This document shows, piece after piece, positions 8,704 to 17,343 of a stretch of DNA of 44,244 nucleotides. The notes beneath the pieces are model-generated. The model was given only the letters and a program-made list of their open reading frames with translations. It was not told the DNA's origin and did not search any database. Within the stretch, counting starts at the first letter, position 1. Each line of letters opens with the position of its first letter. This stretch comes from Veillonella magna DSM 19857 (lineage in GTDB: Bacteria > Bacillota > Negativicutes > Veillonellales > Veillonellaceae): the NCBI RefSeq assembly GCF_000428745.1, contig NZ_AUAN01000013.1, positions 1 through 44,244 of the forward strand, in the 5' to 3' direction. The translations under genes and the position numbers were made by a program.

Positions 8704-9198
8704 TTACGAGCGAAAATTCACAAACTGTAGTTCAACCGGCAAGTCCTGTTGTTTCAACATACCGATGACAGCCTGCAACGAATCCTTATCCTTGCCGGCT
8801 ACACGCACTTGATCTTCCATAATCTGTGCCGTCACCTTAAGCTTCATATTCTTAATCAACTTAACGACTTCTTTAGCAGTTTCTTTAGAAATACCTTTTT
8901 TAATCGTAATCACCTGACGCACCGTAGCTCCCGAAGCCGGTTCTACCTTGCCGTAGTCCAAATTCTTCAACGCCACACCGCGCTTTACCATTTTTCCTTT
9001 TATTACATCTATTACTGCATTTAATTTATACTCATCATCGGAAACGACTTTGATGGTATCGCCGTCGAGGGAAATCTCGGACTTACTGCCGCGAAAATCA
9101 TAGCGCGTACCGATTTCCTTCTTCGCCTGATTGACGGCGTTGTCCACCTCCTGCATGCTGACTTCCGACACAACGTCAAATGAACAATCCTTTGCCAT
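8704..9198 (-). CDS. yajQ: YajQ-family nucleotide/c-di-GMP-binding protein
   Basis: Small cytoplasmic protein of two ferredoxin-like domains; some family members bind cyclic di-GMP or RNA, but the role here is unknown. Family hallmarks are the N-terminal DCSFDVVSE, the central [16 protein letters not shown] and the C-terminal [16 protein letters not shown] followed by [11 protein letters not shown]. The ATG start (MAKDCSF) is seven bases after GGAGG; an in-frame GTG two codons earlier is less well spaced. Its placement ahead of the cobalamin genes is probably only co-transcription. Confidence 0.93.
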   Translation of the reverse strand: MAKDCSFDVVSEVSMQEVDNAVNQAKKEIGTRYDFRGSKSEISLDGDTIKVVSDDEYKLNAVIDVIKGKMVKRGVALKNLDYGKVEPASGATVRQVITIKKGISKETAKEVVKLIKNMKLKVTAQIMEDQVRVAGKDKDSLQAVIGMLKQQDLPVELQFVNFRS

Positions 9199-9220
9199 TC
9201 TCACGCCTCCTCACTTTGTA

Positions 9221-9249
9221 ATCATTGTATATTCCTATACTATAGTCAA
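9221..9249 (-). promoter_or_regulatory. Candidate promoter of yajQ/cbi with flanking direct repeats
   Basis: On the minus strand TTGACT and AATGAT are 17 bases apart. The -10 is poor. An exact 15-base direct repeat, TATTCCTATACTATA on the plus strand (9230-9244 and 9254-9268, 24-base period), spans the region and could be an operator. No other promoter-like element was seen between yajQ and the next gene on this strand. Confidence 0.35.
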
Positions 9250-9363
9250 TTCTTATTCCTATACTATACCGGAATACAGATATTATATCATATGAAGTAC
9301 CATTGCCGAATAGCCATTCGCCACACCCTTTTAAATTGATATGAAAATTTTTCATGCTCCCGC

Positions 9364-9391
9364 TTGTATCCGCTACGGCGATAGGATACAA
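9364..9391 (+). promoter_or_regulatory. Candidate promoter of the pseudouridine synthase gene
   Basis: TTGTAT and TACAAT are 17 bases apart, 42 bases before the ATG. The two hexamers are embedded in an 8-bp inverted repeat (TTGTATCC ... GGATACAA), so the same bases could be a repressor site. Confidence 0.4.
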
Positions 9392-9432
9392 TGTATGCAT
9401 TGTATTACCAAAAGTTAGAAAGTGTATAAACT

Positions 9433-10350
9433 ATGAAACCTTTATTATCCATTTTTATACCACCGGATCAAAGGCGCATCTCTATCAATCATGCCGTAAA
9501 ACAACATGGCGTTTCTCAAGCAATGCGGCGGCGTCTGCGAACACACGGACGATTTCAGCGCAACGGCTTGCCATGCACCTGGGATACGATTCTCAGCTGC
9601 GGCGATTGCCTCGAAGTCTACTTGGAAGCACCGCGCCATATAGAGCCTTGGTCCGTTCCTCTGAGCATCGCTTTCGAAGATGAACATCTGCTCGTCATCA
9701 ATAAGCCCGGCGGGCTGTTGATGCATCCCACATCCGATGAACGGTATCATACCTTAGCGAATGCCGTCATCGCCTATTACGACAGTACCAATCAAGCCGA
9801 TGCCGCCTTTCATCCGGTACACCGATTGGACAAGGATACCTCCGGACTGGTTATCATTGCTAAAAATGCCTTCGTGCAACACAGCTTTAGCAAAAAACGG
9901 GTGACATTCCGTAAAATTTACGATGGTCTTTGCGATGGTAACTTTCCTGCTGCTAAACTAACCGTTCACTGGCCTATTGATCGCAAAGCCGGCAGCATCA
10001 TCGAACGCTATTGCGCACTAACCGGCAAATGGGCTCACACCGACATCGAATGCCTGGCCCACGGACAGCGCCTTTCTTATGTGCGTTTCCTATTGCATAC
10101 GGGACGTACACATCAAATTCGCGTTCACATGGCACACCTGGGCTTTCCTCTTTTAGGTGATGATATTTACGGCGGGTCTACGGATTTACTGACTACCCAG
10201 GCCTTACACGCCGGCGGGCTGCAATTTGTCCACCCCATGACGGGAGCGTATATTTCTCTGACTGCACCTATTCCCGACGCATGGAAACCCTTATTACAAG
10301 CGCACTTGGGAACGATTAAGTCCCACAACAACGCAGCGCCTACAACGTAA
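9433..10350 (+). CDS. RluA-family RNA pseudouridine synthase
   Basis: Isomerises uridine to pseudouridine in rRNA or tRNA; the target cannot be predicted. The catalytic motif HRLDKDTSGL has the essential Asp at about residue 133, and the C-terminal GRTHQIRVHMAHLGFPLLGD completes the RluA active-site signature. The N-terminal 65 residues look like a degenerate S4-type RNA-binding region. Length (305 aa) is usual. A terminator follows immediately. Confidence 0.92.
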   Translation: MKPLLSIFIPPDQRRISINHAVKQHGVSQAMRRRLRTHGRFQRNGLPCTWDTILSCGDCLEVYLEAPRHIEPWSVPLSIAFEDEHLLVINKPGGLLMHPTSDERYHTLANAVIAYYDSTNQADAAFHPVHRLDKDTSGLVIIAKNAFVQHSFSKKRVTFRKIYDGLCDGNFPAAKLTVHWPIDRKAGSIIERYCALTGKWAHTDIECLAHGQRLSYVRFLLHTGRTHQIRVHMAHLGFPLLGDDIYGGSTDLLTTQALHAGGLQFVHPMTGAYISLTAPIPDAWKPLLQAHLGTIKSHNNAAPTT

Positions 10351-10373
10351 GCACCCATTACGGGTGCTTTTTA
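10349..10373 (+). terminator. Intrinsic terminator after the pseudouridine synthase gene
   Basis: AAGCACCC / GGGTGCTT form an 8-bp stem with a 5-base loop, running into TTTTT; the 5' arm overlaps the stop codon. Confidence 0.85.
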
Positions 10374-10526
10374 TATACAATTCATAGTAGCCGACTTACC
10401 ATCTTCTTGCTATACTAACAGTAGAATACACTGCATGAAGCAGTATCACTGGTACCTAATCTATCCCGACATCACGCGAACTGTGAGCGGAACATTACAT
10501 TAGGTGATTACAAGGAGGAATAACAA

Positions 10527-11456
10527 ATGCCATTAGTATCCACTAAAGAAATGTTTGAAAAAGCCTATAAAGGCGGCTATGCTATCGGTGCCTTTAATGT
10601 TAATAATATGGAAATCGTTCAAGGGATTGTCGATGCTGCCAAAGAAGAACAGTCCCCGTTAATTTTGCAGGTGTCCGCCGGTGCCCGTAAATATGCTAAG
10701 CACATCTACTTGATTAAATTGGTAGAAGCTGCTTTAGCCGATACGGATTTACCGATTGCCTTACATCTCGACCACGGTGACACCTTCGAGCTTTGCAAAG
10801 ACTGCATCGACGGCGGCTTTACATCCGTTATGATCGACGGCTCCAAATACGATTTCAAAGAAAACGTTGCTCTTACTAAAAAAGTAGTTGAATACGCACA
10901 TGCTCACGGTGTTGTTGTCGAAGCCGAGCTCGGCCGTTTAGCCGGCGTAGAAGATGACGTGAATGTGTCTGCCAACGATGCTATCTTCACCGATCCGGAA
11001 CAGGCTGCCGAATTTGTACACCTCACCGGCGTTGACTCCTTGGCTATCGCTATCGGTACCAGCCACGGTGCTTACAAGTTCAAGGGCACGCCGTACCTCG
11101 ACTTTGACCGTTTGGAAAAAGTAGGTAAATTATTACCGGACTTCCCGATCGTACTTCACGGTGCTTCCAGCGTATTGCCGGAATTTGTAAAGAAATGCAA
11201 TGAATTCGGCGGTGACATTCCGGGAGCCCAAGGCGTTCCGGAAGAAATGCTTCGCAAAGCCGCTTCCATGGCTGTTTGCAAAATTAACATCGACACCGAC
11301 TTGCGCTTGGCTATGACGGCTACCGTACGCGAATACCTTACCAAAAACCCTGGCGAATTCGATCCTCGCAAATACTTAGGACCGGCTCGTGATGCCATCA
11401 AAGGTATGGTACAGCATAAGATTAAAGACGTACTTGGTTCGTCTAACCGTATTTAA
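10527..11456 (+). CDS. fba: Class II fructose-1,6-bisphosphate aldolase
   Basis: Zinc-dependent cleavage or formation of fructose-1,6-bisphosphate, used in gluconeogenesis or glycolysis. Zinc-site and catalytic residues can be read in ALHLDHGDTFE, in VVEAELGRLAGVED (the loop with the metal-binding Glu), in GTSHGAYKF and in IVLHGASSV; KINIDTDLR is the substrate-phosphate site. The 309-aa length and the N-terminal MPLVSTKEMF are typical of the class IIB form. It has a strong ribosome site (AAGGAGGAATAACA). The 176-base gap before it contains TATACT at 10411-10416 as a possible -10. It appears monocistronic. Confidence 0.96.
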   Translation: MPLVSTKEMFEKAYKGGYAIGAFNVNNMEIVQGIVDAAKEEQSPLILQVSAGARKYAKHIYLIKLVEAALADTDLPIALHLDHGDTFELCKDCIDGGFTSVMIDGSKYDFKENVALTKKVVEYAHAHGVVVEAELGRLAGVEDDVNVSANDAIFTDPEQAAEFVHLTGVDSLAIAIGTSHGAYKFKGTPYLDFDRLEKVGKLLPDFPIVLHGASSVLPEFVKKCNEFGGDIPGAQGVPEEMLRKAASMAVCKINIDTDLRLAMTATVREYLTKNPGEFDPRKYLGPARDAIKGMVQHKIKDVLGSSNRI

Positions 11457-11494
11457 TGCCAATCCAGCTCACCTATTAGGTTAACGGCGACAGC

Positions 11495-11598
11495 AGACTA
11501 TGGTTATTGCCTGTAGTTACTGTCTGTAGTTACTGTCTGTAGTTACTGCCTGTAATTACTACCTATAGGTACTGCCTACAGTTATTGTCTATAGTAAC
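11495..11598. repeat. Degenerate 13-bp tandem repeat array
   Basis: Seven consecutive 13-base units in perfect register from 11508 (consensus TGTCTGTAGTTAC; units 2 and 3 identical), preceded by one weaker unit at 11495-11507. It lies in the 383-base gap between fba and the next promoter and has no coding potential. Units diverge steadily away from the two identical copies, as in an array that expanded and then drifted. Function unknown. Confidence 0.85.
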
Positions 11599-11649
11599 TA
11601 CATCTAATTTATACATACCATTGATAATCGAAAATTATCAATTTGTACG

Positions 11650-11677
11650 TTGACAAGCAATACATGTATGTTATAAT
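11650..11677 (+). promoter_or_regulatory. Strong sigma-70 promoter driving the ZTP riboswitch leader
   Basis: Perfect TTGACA and TATAAT separated by 16 bases. A start near 11684 would put the aptamer almost at the 5' end of the transcript. Confidence 0.85.
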
Positions 11678-11697
11678 GATTCCATCATTAGTAAGCC

Positions 11698-11797
11698 TAC
11701 AGTGCTGACGGATAAGTGGAATTGACCACATGTACTGTAACCGCTTTGTATTGCCGACCGTCTGGGCACCCTTTCGAGGAGCTCAGGCGGTCTTTTT
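11698..11797 (+). ncRNA. ZTP (pfl) riboswitch with overlapping terminator
   Basis: P1 is TACAGT/ACTGTA, followed by the conserved loop GCTGACGGATAA and P2 GTGG/CCAC. After a linker comes GCCGACCGTCTGGGCA (11753-11768), the near-invariant 3' block of pfl-motif RNAs. Its bases 11756-11767 also pair with GCTCAGGCGGTC (11781-11792) as a 12-bp terminator stem ending in TTTTT. Ligand binding to the 3' block would therefore compete with the terminator, giving an ON switch. The ligand ZTP/ZMP accumulates when 10-formyl-tetrahydrofolate runs short. Identification rests on motif recall, not on a covariance search. Confidence 0.88.
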
Positions 11798-11839
11798 GTA
11801 TCTGAGTCACTCGAGGGACGTACAGAAAGGGATGAAATT

Positions 11840-13090
11840 ATGAGAAATCGTTGGCTTATCGCCCTCGCTGCCGTGGGCATTCACATTTGCATCGGCAGCG
11901 TTTACGCCTGGAGTGTATTGACTCGGCCTATCATGGCCGCTATGGGTTGGTCCTTAAAGGAAACCACCTGGACCTTCTCCTTGGCTATTCTGTTTTTAGG
12001 CCTCTCCGCCGGTCTACTGGGTAGCTTTGCGGAAAAAATCGGCCCGAAGAAAAGCGGTCTTCTATCCACTTGCTTCTTCGGTATCGGCATGCTCGGAACC
12101 GCTTACGCATTAACGCAGCATAGCTTAACTCTCTTGTATATCTTCTATGGTGTCATCGGCGGTATCGGTCTTGGCGTTGGCTACATTACTCCTGTATCTA
12201 CACTGGTAAAGTACTTCCCTCGCAATCGTGGTTTTGCCACAGGCCTGGCTATTATGGGCTTTGGCTTCGCCGCGCTTCTCGCCGGTCCCCTTATGCAGTA
12301 TCTTACTGTCAATTATGGCTTAATTAATACCTTCTTGGTACTGGGTTGTGCCTATATCATCGTTATGGCCCTATCTTCGCTGTACCTCAAACCGCCTGCA
12401 GTAGATGCTAACAAACCGGAATCTCGTTTGTTACAGCGTGGCATGACCGCCCATGATGCTATGCGCACCTGGCAGTTCTCCGCATTGTGGTGGGTATTCT
12501 TTATTAACATCACCTGCGGTATCGGTCTCCTGGCTGTTGCCTCGCCGATGGCTCAAGAAGTAGTAGGCATGACACCGACGCAAGCTGCTTCTATGGTCGG
12601 TCTTATCGGACTGTTAAACGGGGGTGGTCGCATTGTATGGTCCACCATCTCCGACTACCTCGGTCGCGGTATCACCTATGCCCTCTTCTTCCTTTTGGAA
12701 ATCGGCGCCTTCGCTATGCTGGCTAACACCGATACTCCCTTCGTATTCCAAGCCTTGGTATTCTTGATTATCACCTGCTACGGCGGTGGTTTCAGTTGCA
12801 TGCCCGCTTACTTGAGCGATCTCTTCGGTACCAAAGCACTCAGTGCTATTCATGGTCGCATTCTTACCGCGTGGGGCTTTGCCGGTATTGCCGGTCCGAT
12901 GCTGATCTCGGTATTACGTGAAACTACCTCCGGCTATAACATTACACTATACACATTTGCCGGCTTATTTGTCCTCAACTTTATTATCGCCCTTGTACTC
13001 CGCTTTGTCGGCACGGCTCCGCAGTACACGGTAACCGAAGACAATACCGACGATGTGGTAACCTTGCATAATAAACAAGCGTTACAGTAA
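11840..13090 (+). CDS. MFS transporter, OFA (oxalate/formate antiporter-like) family
   Basis: Twelve-helix inner-membrane carrier. The N-terminus (IHICIGSVYAWSVLTRPI), the loop FAEKIGPKKSG and GIGLGVGYITPVSTLVKYFP are characteristic of the OFA family, which includes OxlT. The 416-aa length fits. Ribosome site GAAAGGGATG is close to the ATG. It is the only gene under the ZTP riboswitch, linking it to one-carbon/folate status; formate or another one-carbon or purine-related compound is a reasonable substrate guess, but nothing in the sequence fixes it. Confidence 0.88.
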   Translation: MRNRWLIALAAVGIHICIGSVYAWSVLTRPIMAAMGWSLKETTWTFSLAILFLGLSAGLLGSFAEKIGPKKSGLLSTCFFGIGMLGTAYALTQHSLTLLYIFYGVIGGIGLGVGYITPVSTLVKYFPRNRGFATGLAIMGFGFAALLAGPLMQYLTVNYGLINTFLVLGCAYIIVMALSSLYLKPPAVDANKPESRLLQRGMTAHDAMRTWQFSALWWVFFINITCGIGLLAVASPMAQEVVGMTPTQAASMVGLIGLLNGGGRIVWSTISDYLGRGITYALFFLLEIGAFAMLANTDTPFVFQALVFLIITCYGGGFSCMPAYLSDLFGTKALSAIHGRILTAWGFAGIAGPMLISVLRETTSGYNITLYTFAGLFVLNFIIALVLRFVGTAPQYTVTEDNTDDVVTLHNKQALQ

Positions 13091-13205
13091 AGCTACTCGC
13101 TTGGCAAACTATTTTGCTTACTGCCATGAACAGCGTAGCAAAATTATCTATCTTTACAATTACCTATACTGCCAAGCTATTTCATAAGTAGTTATAGTTT
13201 ATCAA

Positions 13206-13235
13206 GCTCCTCGTTACGGCGAGGAGCGCTTTTTG
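13206..13235 (+). terminator. Intrinsic terminator after the OFA transporter
   Basis: GCTCCTCG / CGAGGAGC 8-bp stem, 6-base loop, then GCTTTTTG. It lies 115 bases beyond the stop codon; no gene or clear structure was seen in between. Confidence 0.75.
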
Positions 13236-13365
13236 TTACTGCATCTTTTTTGTCACTACCGGGGCAAAAAGTGCCGCCGGACCTTCTCATTTATCTAATG
13301 CGTAGGAATAAAAACTGTGCTACAATAAGAAGCTGAACAGTATTACATATTTATAGGGAGTTTCT

Positions 13366-15042
13366 ATGGTTAACAGATTCTTACAAGGCACTCTGGTACT
13401 GACGATTGCCGGCTTTGTCGTCAAAGCAATCGGCAGCATCAACTGGATCTTACTGTCCCGTGTCCTCGGCGGCGAAGGGATTGGTATTTACCAGATGGCC
13501 TTTCCGATTTATCTCTTAGCTCTGCAAGTATCCAGTGCAGGGATTCCTATTGCGATTTCTATTGTCACCGCCGAAAAGGTGGCACGCTGCGATTATACCG
13601 GTGCCAAGAAGGTATTCACCTTATCCTTTAATTTATTATTCATCACCGGCTTACTGTGCAGCTTGCTCATGTACTTCGGTTCGGATTGGTTAATTTCATC
13701 CGGATACATCATTGATAACAGGGCATACTATTCATTAATTGCCTTGTCGCCGGCCATCTTTTTTGTTACCCTCATCTCTTGCTATCGCGGGTATTTACAA
13801 GGTTGGCAACTAATGACACCGACTGCCATCAGTCAAATTATCGAACAGCTGCTGCGCGTAGTCGTTATGCTCGGCGCCGGATATCTCCTGTTGCCTTACG
13901 GACTGGCTGCCGCTGCCGGCGGGGCCAGCTTAGGAGCCGGTATAGGTGCCTTTGGTGCATTGGTCGTTCTCATGTATTACTACTATAAGTTACCACGCTT
14001 GGCCGATGGTACACCGTTAGAAGGCACCGGCACTTCACAACGTGCCAACGAACGCCATAAGAAAACCACTGCTACCGACAACGATACAGACACCACAGTC
14101 ACTGACGAAATGACTCCATCCGACAGTCTTTCGCAACGACCGGTTATCGAGAAGGAAAGCTCCGGTTCTATTCTCTACCGATTAATTAAACTGGCCATTC
14201 CTATTTCGTTAGCCAGCGTTATGTTGCCTTTAGTAGCTAACCTGGATTTGTTTATCGTCCCTCGTCGGTTGGCCGTTGCCGGTTTTTCCACCGGTGAGGC
14301 CACCGAGTTATTCGGGTATCTAACCGGTATGGCGGTGCCTCTTATCAACTTGGCCACCATCATTACTGCTGCCTTAGCTACCAGCTTGGTACCGGCTATT
14401 TCCAATGCCAAGTCGCTAAACGATGCGAAAGGCGTCTTCTATCGCACATCCGGCGCTATGCGCATTACCTTTATGGCCACAGTGCCGTTTACGTTGATGC
14501 TCTACGTGTTGGCCGAACCGGTAGTAACCGTTATCTATAATGCGCCAAAAGCTGCCGAAGCAACGCAAATTTTGGCTATCGCTATTTTCTTTCTCGGACT
14601 ACACCAGGTAACGACCGGTATCCTCCAAGGCCTCGGCAAACCGACCCTACCGGTAATCAACATGGGGATTGCCGCCATATGTAAAGTAATTTTAAACTGG
14701 AATTTAACGGCTATTCCTTGGCTTGGTATCGCCGGCGCTTCGTATGCTACCGTAGCCGATATCGGCGTAGCCGCTTTACTCAATCTCATTTGGATAAAGC
14801 GTTATACCGGTTACTTTCTTGATATTTCCATCCTTTGGAAAAATATTGTCAGCGCCGTAATTATGGGCATAGCCATGTACTTCATCTATGGATATATTGC
14901 TCCGCTTATGCCGATGTTCCTAGCCATGGTCATCAGTGCAGCCATCGGCGGTGTCATCTATGTAATCATCATGGTGCTACTTAAAGGATTAGATCGTCAT
15001 GACGGACAACGCATGCCAATTATTGGCCGCTTTTTTAAATAA
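13366..15042 (+). CDS. SpoVB/MATE-like polysaccharide flippase family membrane protein
   Basis: Multi-span membrane protein of the MOP superfamily, which flips lipid-linked oligosaccharides. The start MVNRFLQGTLVLTIAGFVVK followed by LLSRVLGGEGIGIYQMAFP is typical of SpoVB-like proteins, as is GILQGLGKPTLPVINM in the C-terminal half. Between two membrane blocks lies a hydrophilic Thr/Asp-rich insert (about residues 215-265), probably a cytoplasmic loop. At 558 aa it is slightly long for the family because of this insert. No peptidoglycan or capsule genes are adjacent, so the substrate stays open. A terminator follows closely. Confidence 0.85.
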   Translation: MVNRFLQGTLVLTIAGFVVKAIGSINWILLSRVLGGEGIGIYQMAFPIYLLALQVSSAGIPIAISIVTAEKVARCDYTGAKKVFTLSFNLLFITGLLCSLLMYFGSDWLISSGYIIDNRAYYSLIALSPAIFFVTLISCYRGYLQGWQLMTPTAISQIIEQLLRVVVMLGAGYLLLPYGLAAAAGGASLGAGIGAFGALVVLMYYYYKLPRLADGTPLEGTGTSQRANERHKKTTATDNDTDTTVTDEMTPSDSLSQRPVIEKESSGSILYRLIKLAIPISLASVMLPLVANLDLFIVPRRLAVAGFSTGEATELFGYLTGMAVPLINLATIITAALATSLVPAISNAKSLNDAKGVFYRTSGAMRITFMATVPFTLMLYVLAEPVVTVIYNAPKAAEATQILAIAIFFLGLHQVTTGILQGLGKPTLPVINMGIAAICKVILNWNLTAIPWLGIAGASYATVADIGVAALLNLIWIKRYTGYFLDISILWKNIVSAVIMGIAMYFIYGYIAPLMPMFLAMVISAAIGGVIYVIIMVLLKGLDRHDGQRMPIIGRFFK

Positions 15043-15088
15043 ATACGTATGATAGATACTATATTACCTTACATCAACTACAAATAAG

Positions 15089-15112
15089 AAAAGGCCCGAA
15101 GGGCCTTTTTCT
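15089..15112 (+). terminator. Intrinsic terminator after the flippase gene
   Basis: AAAAGGCCC GAA GGGCCTTTT stem-loop followed by TTCTTAT. Confidence 0.85.
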
Positions 15113-15125
15113 TATATACATAGGA

Positions 15126-15171
15126 AAGAAGGCGGGTTGAAGATACAAATACATCTTCAACTCGCCTTCTT
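15126..15171 (-). terminator. Terminator for the TM2/GH2 operon
   Basis: Nineteen-base arms (AAGAAGGCGGGTTGAAGAT and its complement, one G.U) around an 8-base loop; on the minus strand the stem ends TTCTTTCC. It sits back to back with the flippase terminator, closing two convergent transcription units. Confidence 0.75.
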
Positions 15172-15204
15172 ATTTGTAAGGGTGTATCGTTACAGCCCCT
15201 TTGC

Positions 15205-15522
15205 TTACGACTCGATCGTTATATGCTCTGACGGATACAGCTCTTTAGCTTCTGCAATGGCTTCCTCTAATTTCTTATAATTATAACGTCGCACCATTCC
15301 GGGAATGCGAAATAAATCAATAAGCATCCAAATCAAGAAACCACCGCCGGTAATCCAGTACAAAATATTAATAATCGGCTTGCCTAAATAAAAATAGTGA
15401 ACGCCCACTAAGAACCAGCATAAATAAGCAACGGCCGTATCCTTTTTACTAGCCGCTTTCATTAATACATAATTGCGCTGCGCTTCCGTCAGCCCTTTAA
15501 GTAATTCAATCTCCGGTACCAT
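15205..15522 (-). CDS. TM2 domain-containing membrane protein
   Basis: A 105-aa protein with a TM2 domain: two hydrophobic spans (about 30-46 and 50-70) around the signature GVHYFYLGK, with KDTAVAYLCWFLVG before and GGFLIWMLIDLFRIP after it. The N-terminus (LLKGLTEAQRNYVLMK) and the charged C-terminal helix are cytosolic. Function of bacterial TM2 proteins is largely unknown. A good ribosome site (AAGGAGG) precedes the ATG. It is 25 bases downstream of the GH2-like gene and probably co-transcribed. Confidence 0.9.
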   Translation of the reverse strand: MVPEIELLKGLTEAQRNYVLMKAASKKDTAVAYLCWFLVGVHYFYLGKPIINILYWITGGGFLIWMLIDLFRIPGMVRRYNYKKLEEAIAEAKELYPSEHITIES

Positions 15523-15547
15523 ATTACATCCTCCTTACTGCTGTCTG

Positions 15548-17215
15548 TTACCAACTTTTTAACGCTTCTTTCCCCAATGCGAATGCATCTTCGTATACCA
15601 ATGCCCCGCGCACATTGGGCATAGCGCCTAACATCGCCAAAAGACTTTGATACATATCCGTTAAGGACGATTGTGTCTGCCATGTAAGATGCGCACCACG
15701 ATTGTCTTCCTTGCCAAGCAAAGCAACCACACCTACATCCGGTGCCTTTGTTTGCCATTCCATAATCGTCTTATACAATGCATCCTGTACGGCTACGGCT
15801 GCATGCCCCCAAACATCTTCACCGCTTGCCACTATCATTAACTTACATTTTTCCAGGATAGTGCCGCTAATCGATGTCGGCATCTGCCCTACCGTCATCA
15901 CCCAAGGACGCCCTTCCCAATCGCTTTGCAAAAGCTGATCGAAAATTCCTTCAAAATAAGCAGCATCCTCATTCGTCAGTGAAGTCGGCTTATACATTAG
16001 CGACCAACATACAACCGATGTATGATTTTTATCACGGTGCACGAGACGCCGGATTGCTTCTTTATGCGCCTCCAAGGCACGCGATCGCATATCCGCCCGC
16101 GCATAGTGTGCATCCCCATTATTGGCTGATGTCAATCCCAAACCGACAGCCGGGATTTCATCAATGACCATAAGACCGCATTCATCGGCCATAGACAATA
16201 CATTCTCCGGAAGCGGCCTACCACCACTAAATACACAATTGCCGCCTAACGCAGCAATTTGTAGTAACCGCTGTTTCGCCTGCGGAGCACTGTGCGTAAG
16301 GCTATCGCCGAAACCGGCTTTTACATGAACACCTTTTATTATTACCGGTTCACCGTTAAGAAGGAGCTGTCCTCCCTTAACAGCCACTGTCCGTATACCG
16401 AAACGAACGCTATACATATCGTGTTGCTTACCTAAGCGGCTGACCTCCAGCTCCATGGTATATAAATAGCCACTGCCGATACTCCATATATGTGGATTCT
16501 CTACAGTCAGCTTCGCATTACCACCAACGCCGGTAGCCACCACGCGTCCATCTCGATCGCGCAACGTAACCGTCACAAGACAATTCCCCTGTACTTGGGC
16601 TACGTAATGAATCACTGCGCGTTCCGGTGTAAGCTCCGTTGTTTGAATAAATACATCAACTAAACGCGTCGTCGGTACCGTGTACATGGATACAGCACCG
16701 AACAGACCGGCCGGTACCTCGTACGGCGCATCACTGACATTGGCTTTTCGACCATCCGGCAAACTGCACGTATGCCCTGCCGGTAGGCTGTACATCGACA
16801 TTTCATTATTCACTTTTACTACAATGCGATTTTCCTCACCATAACGCAACTGTCGGGTAATGCTTACGATAGCCGGCGTGTAAGCACCTTCATGTCGTCC
16901 CGCTTCTATGCCATTCACGTAAATCACTGCCCGTTGACCAATGCCTTCAAACCGAAGAAACACATCGTCACCAAGCCATGCCTTTGGCACAAATGCCATC
17001 GTTTCATACCACATGGTTCCGCAGAAAAAACGCTCATTGGGAGCCACGAAGCAATCCTGCATGGCACTGGGCACAGGTATGGTCATACGGCGCGGTACAC
17101 CATTCTCATAATTTCTATCTTTTGCCCCGTCAAATGCAAAATACCACGAACCACTCAAATCAATGCGTCGTCGATATGTATTTGCTACAGGTCGTAAAAA
17201 TTCCGCTTTCTCCAT
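15548..17215 (-). CDS. Beta-glucuronidase-like (GH2) protein lacking catalytic residues
   Basis: The 555-aa product aligns by eye with E. coli beta-glucuronidase along its length: LRPV...DLSGSWYFAFDG, jelly-roll domain, then VENPHIWSIGSGYLY, FGIRTVAVKG, MADECGLMVIDEIPAVG and RRLVHRDKNHTSVVCWS. Yet active-site motifs are lost: NEP is YKP (408-410, acid/base Glu gone), TEYG is ALLG (498-501, nucleophile gone), RTSHYP is replaced by VFSGGRP (328-334), and the C-terminal NKK loop is missing. The frame is intact, which argues for selection as a non-catalytic protein. The start (MEKAEF) has GGAAGGAG seven bases upstream; the longer frame runs antisense through a tRNA. No signal peptide, so probably cytoplasmic. 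Confidence 0.8.
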   Translation of the reverse strand: MEKAEFLRPVANTYRRRIDLSGSWYFAFDGAKDRNYENGVPRRMTIPVPSAMQDCFVAPNERFFCGTMWYETMAFVPKAWLGDDVFLRFEGIGQRAVIYVNGIEAGRHEGAYTPAIVSITRQLRYGEENRIVVKVNNEMSMYSLPAGHTCSLPDGRKANVSDAPYEVPAGLFGAVSMYTVPTTRLVDVFIQTTELTPERAVIHYVAQVQGNCLVTVTLRDRDGRVVATGVGGNAKLTVENPHIWSIGSGYLYTMELEVSRLGKQHDMYSVRFGIRTVAVKGGQLLLNGEPVIIKGVHVKAGFGDSLTHSAPQAKQRLLQIAALGGNCVFSGGRPLPENVLSMADECGLMVIDEIPAVGLGLTSANNGDAHYARADMRSRALEAHKEAIRRLVHRDKNHTSVVCWSLMYKPTSLTNEDAAYFEGIFDQLLQSDWEGRPWVMTVGQMPTSISGTILEKCKLMIVASGEDVWGHAAVAVQDALYKTIMEWQTKAPDVGVVALLGKEDNRGAHLTWQTQSSLTDMYQSLLAMLGAMPNVRGALVYEDAFALGKEALKSW

Positions 17216-17246
17216 CCTACGGCTCCTTCCATATACTTTCTCTGTT

Positions 17247-17274
17247 ATTATACCACCTCCGCCCTCTAGCACAA
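17247..17274 (-). promoter_or_regulatory. Candidate promoter of the GH2-like/TM2 operon
   Basis: Minus-strand TTGTGC and TATAAT 16 bases apart, about 30 bases before the chosen start. This supports the short form of the GH2-like protein, since the longer form would begin upstream of the promoter. Confidence 0.6.
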
Positions 17275-17297
17275 ATGGAATTTTATAAAAAAAAGTA

Positions 17298-17326
17298 TTG
17301 ACATACCTTACGATTATCCGTATAAT
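17298..17326 (+). promoter_or_regulatory. Promoter of the first tRNA-Leu
   Basis: Perfect TTGACA and TATAAT with a 17-base spacer, 17 bases before the mature tRNA. Confidence 0.9.
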
Positions 17327-17343
17327 AGCTATTGTTCCGATGT

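Noticed and set aside
9176-9400. Minus-strand reading frame of 74 codons upstream of yajQ
   Set aside because: It covers the yajQ promoter region and repeats, overlaps the yajQ start, and its composition is not protein-like.
11495-11598. CRISPR array
   Set aside because: Units are 13 bp and directly adjacent with no spacers; no cas genes are in the window.
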